Below, piece by piece: positions 12,319 to 12,600 of a stretch of 12,600 nucleotides of DNA. A program made the translations under genes and the position numbers. Source of the DNA: DATJSN01 sp035504095 (lineage in GTDB: Bacteria > Planctomycetota > Phycisphaerae > WQYP01); NCBI GenBank assembly GCA_035504095.1, contig DATJSN010000042.1, forward strand, positions 1 through 12,600, given 5' to 3'. Below the pieces are notes generated by a model, which saw only the letters and a program-made list of their open reading frames with translations, did not search any database and had not been told where the DNA came from. Position 1 is the first letter of the stretch, and each line of letters begins with the position of its first letter.

Positions 12319-12434
12319 GTTGGGTTCCTTTCTAAAAAATTATCTGCTCTTCACGAATGGCCCTGCTGCACATTACCACTCCGCTTTTAGGGTCTCTGAC
12401 AAAACACGGCGGCATTCCAATGACGAGGAGAAGA

Positions 12435-12464
12435 ATTCTAGGCAGCGCCATAGATGCAAATCAA
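12435..12464 (-). promoter_or_regulatory. Sigma-70-like promoter for the SnoaL-ADH-SDR operon
   Basis: On the minus strand TTGATT (12459-12464) and TAGAAT (12435-12440) are separated by 18 bp. They match TTGACA at 4 of 6 and TATAAT at 5 of 6 positions. Transcription would begin near 12428, about 110 bp before the SnoaL-like start codon. No other feature is seen between 12319 and 12434. Confidence 0.42.
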
Positions 12465-12584
12465 TAAAAAAACATGATTAACACAATGCTCACATTTCTT
12501 TTCACGGCCTACGGCGAAGAAATGGCAGGTGCCTGCTAAAATGAGATGGGTTTGTTTATTTGTTTTAAAAAGAAAGATCACGAT

Positions 12585-12600
12585 ATGAAAATTAAAATCC
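12585..12600 (+). CDS. Possible start of a gene running off the window
   Basis: An ATG followed by AAA-ATT-AAA-ATC opens a frame that reaches the window end after five codons (MKIKI). A purine-rich AAAAAGAAAGA lies 8-18 bases upstream, a weak ribosome site. If real, it would be divergent from the SnoaL-like operon. Only the position and the upstream AT-rich sequence support it. Confidence 0.25.

Overview
The window is a chromosomal segment of moderately high GC from a Gram-negative-type bacterium. Its intergenic gaps hold short recurring phrases (GCCACAGAAGGCACAGAG, GATTAACACAGATT, CCCTGAGC-N-GTCGAAGGG, pyrimidine-rich strings). Together with a PAS/AAA+/Fis sigma-54 activator, this most resembles soil Verrucomicrobiota (Pedosphaera-like), with Acidobacteriota as an alternative. 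That placement is an inference. No rRNA, tRNA, CRISPR array, transposase or phage gene was seen.

Left region (1-5800). On the minus strand are an AhpD/carboxymuconolactone-decarboxylase-like protein and a small exported Cys-rich protein resembling BufA2-type bufferins. Divergent from them, on the plus strand, is a sigma-54-dependent activator (PAS, AAA+, Fis-type HTH). It is followed by a type II NADH dehydrogenase, a DoxX membrane protein and an antibiotic-biosynthesis-monooxygenase (ABM) protein. The intergenic DNA on both sides of the activator carries matching control elements. There are near-consensus -24/-12 promoters, one firing left into the Cys-rich gene and one firing right into the NDH-2/DoxX genes. 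ACGA-N4-TCGT palindromes lie about 130 bp upstream of each -12 element, and a perfect E. coli-type IHF consensus sits between palindromes and promoter on the left side. I read this as one self-contained sigma-54 circuit joining an envelope Cys-rich (possibly metal-binding) protein to a quinone-reducing module with DoxX. DoxX proteins are known companions of bufferin/gig-type loci, but the usual DUF692 and DUF2063 partners are not in the window.

Middle region (5800-9570). Four unrelated single genes, all on the minus strand, are separated by repeat-rich spacers: a macro-domain ADP-ribose hydrolase, an AT-rich exported ankyrin protein with a C-terminal membrane anchor, an aldo/keto reductase and a Mug-type uracil-DNA glycosylase. 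The glycosylase has a tail that appears to be translated from spacer repeat sequence. A tandem triplet of a CCCTGAGC/GTCGAAGGG repeat lies just upstream of it.

Right region (9565-12320). A probable minus-strand operon runs SnoaL-like protein, zinc alcohol dehydrogenase, SDR protein and perhaps a NIPSNAP protein. The first two gaps are 54-55 bp, the genes have Shine-Dalgarno sites, and a sigma-70-like promoter lies upstream. The SDR lacks the catalytic Ser and Tyr. The last bases may begin another plus-strand gene.

The overall theme is redox and electrophile or quinone stress: AhpD-like, NDH-2, DoxX, ABM, aldo/keto reductase, alcohol dehydrogenase and SDR.
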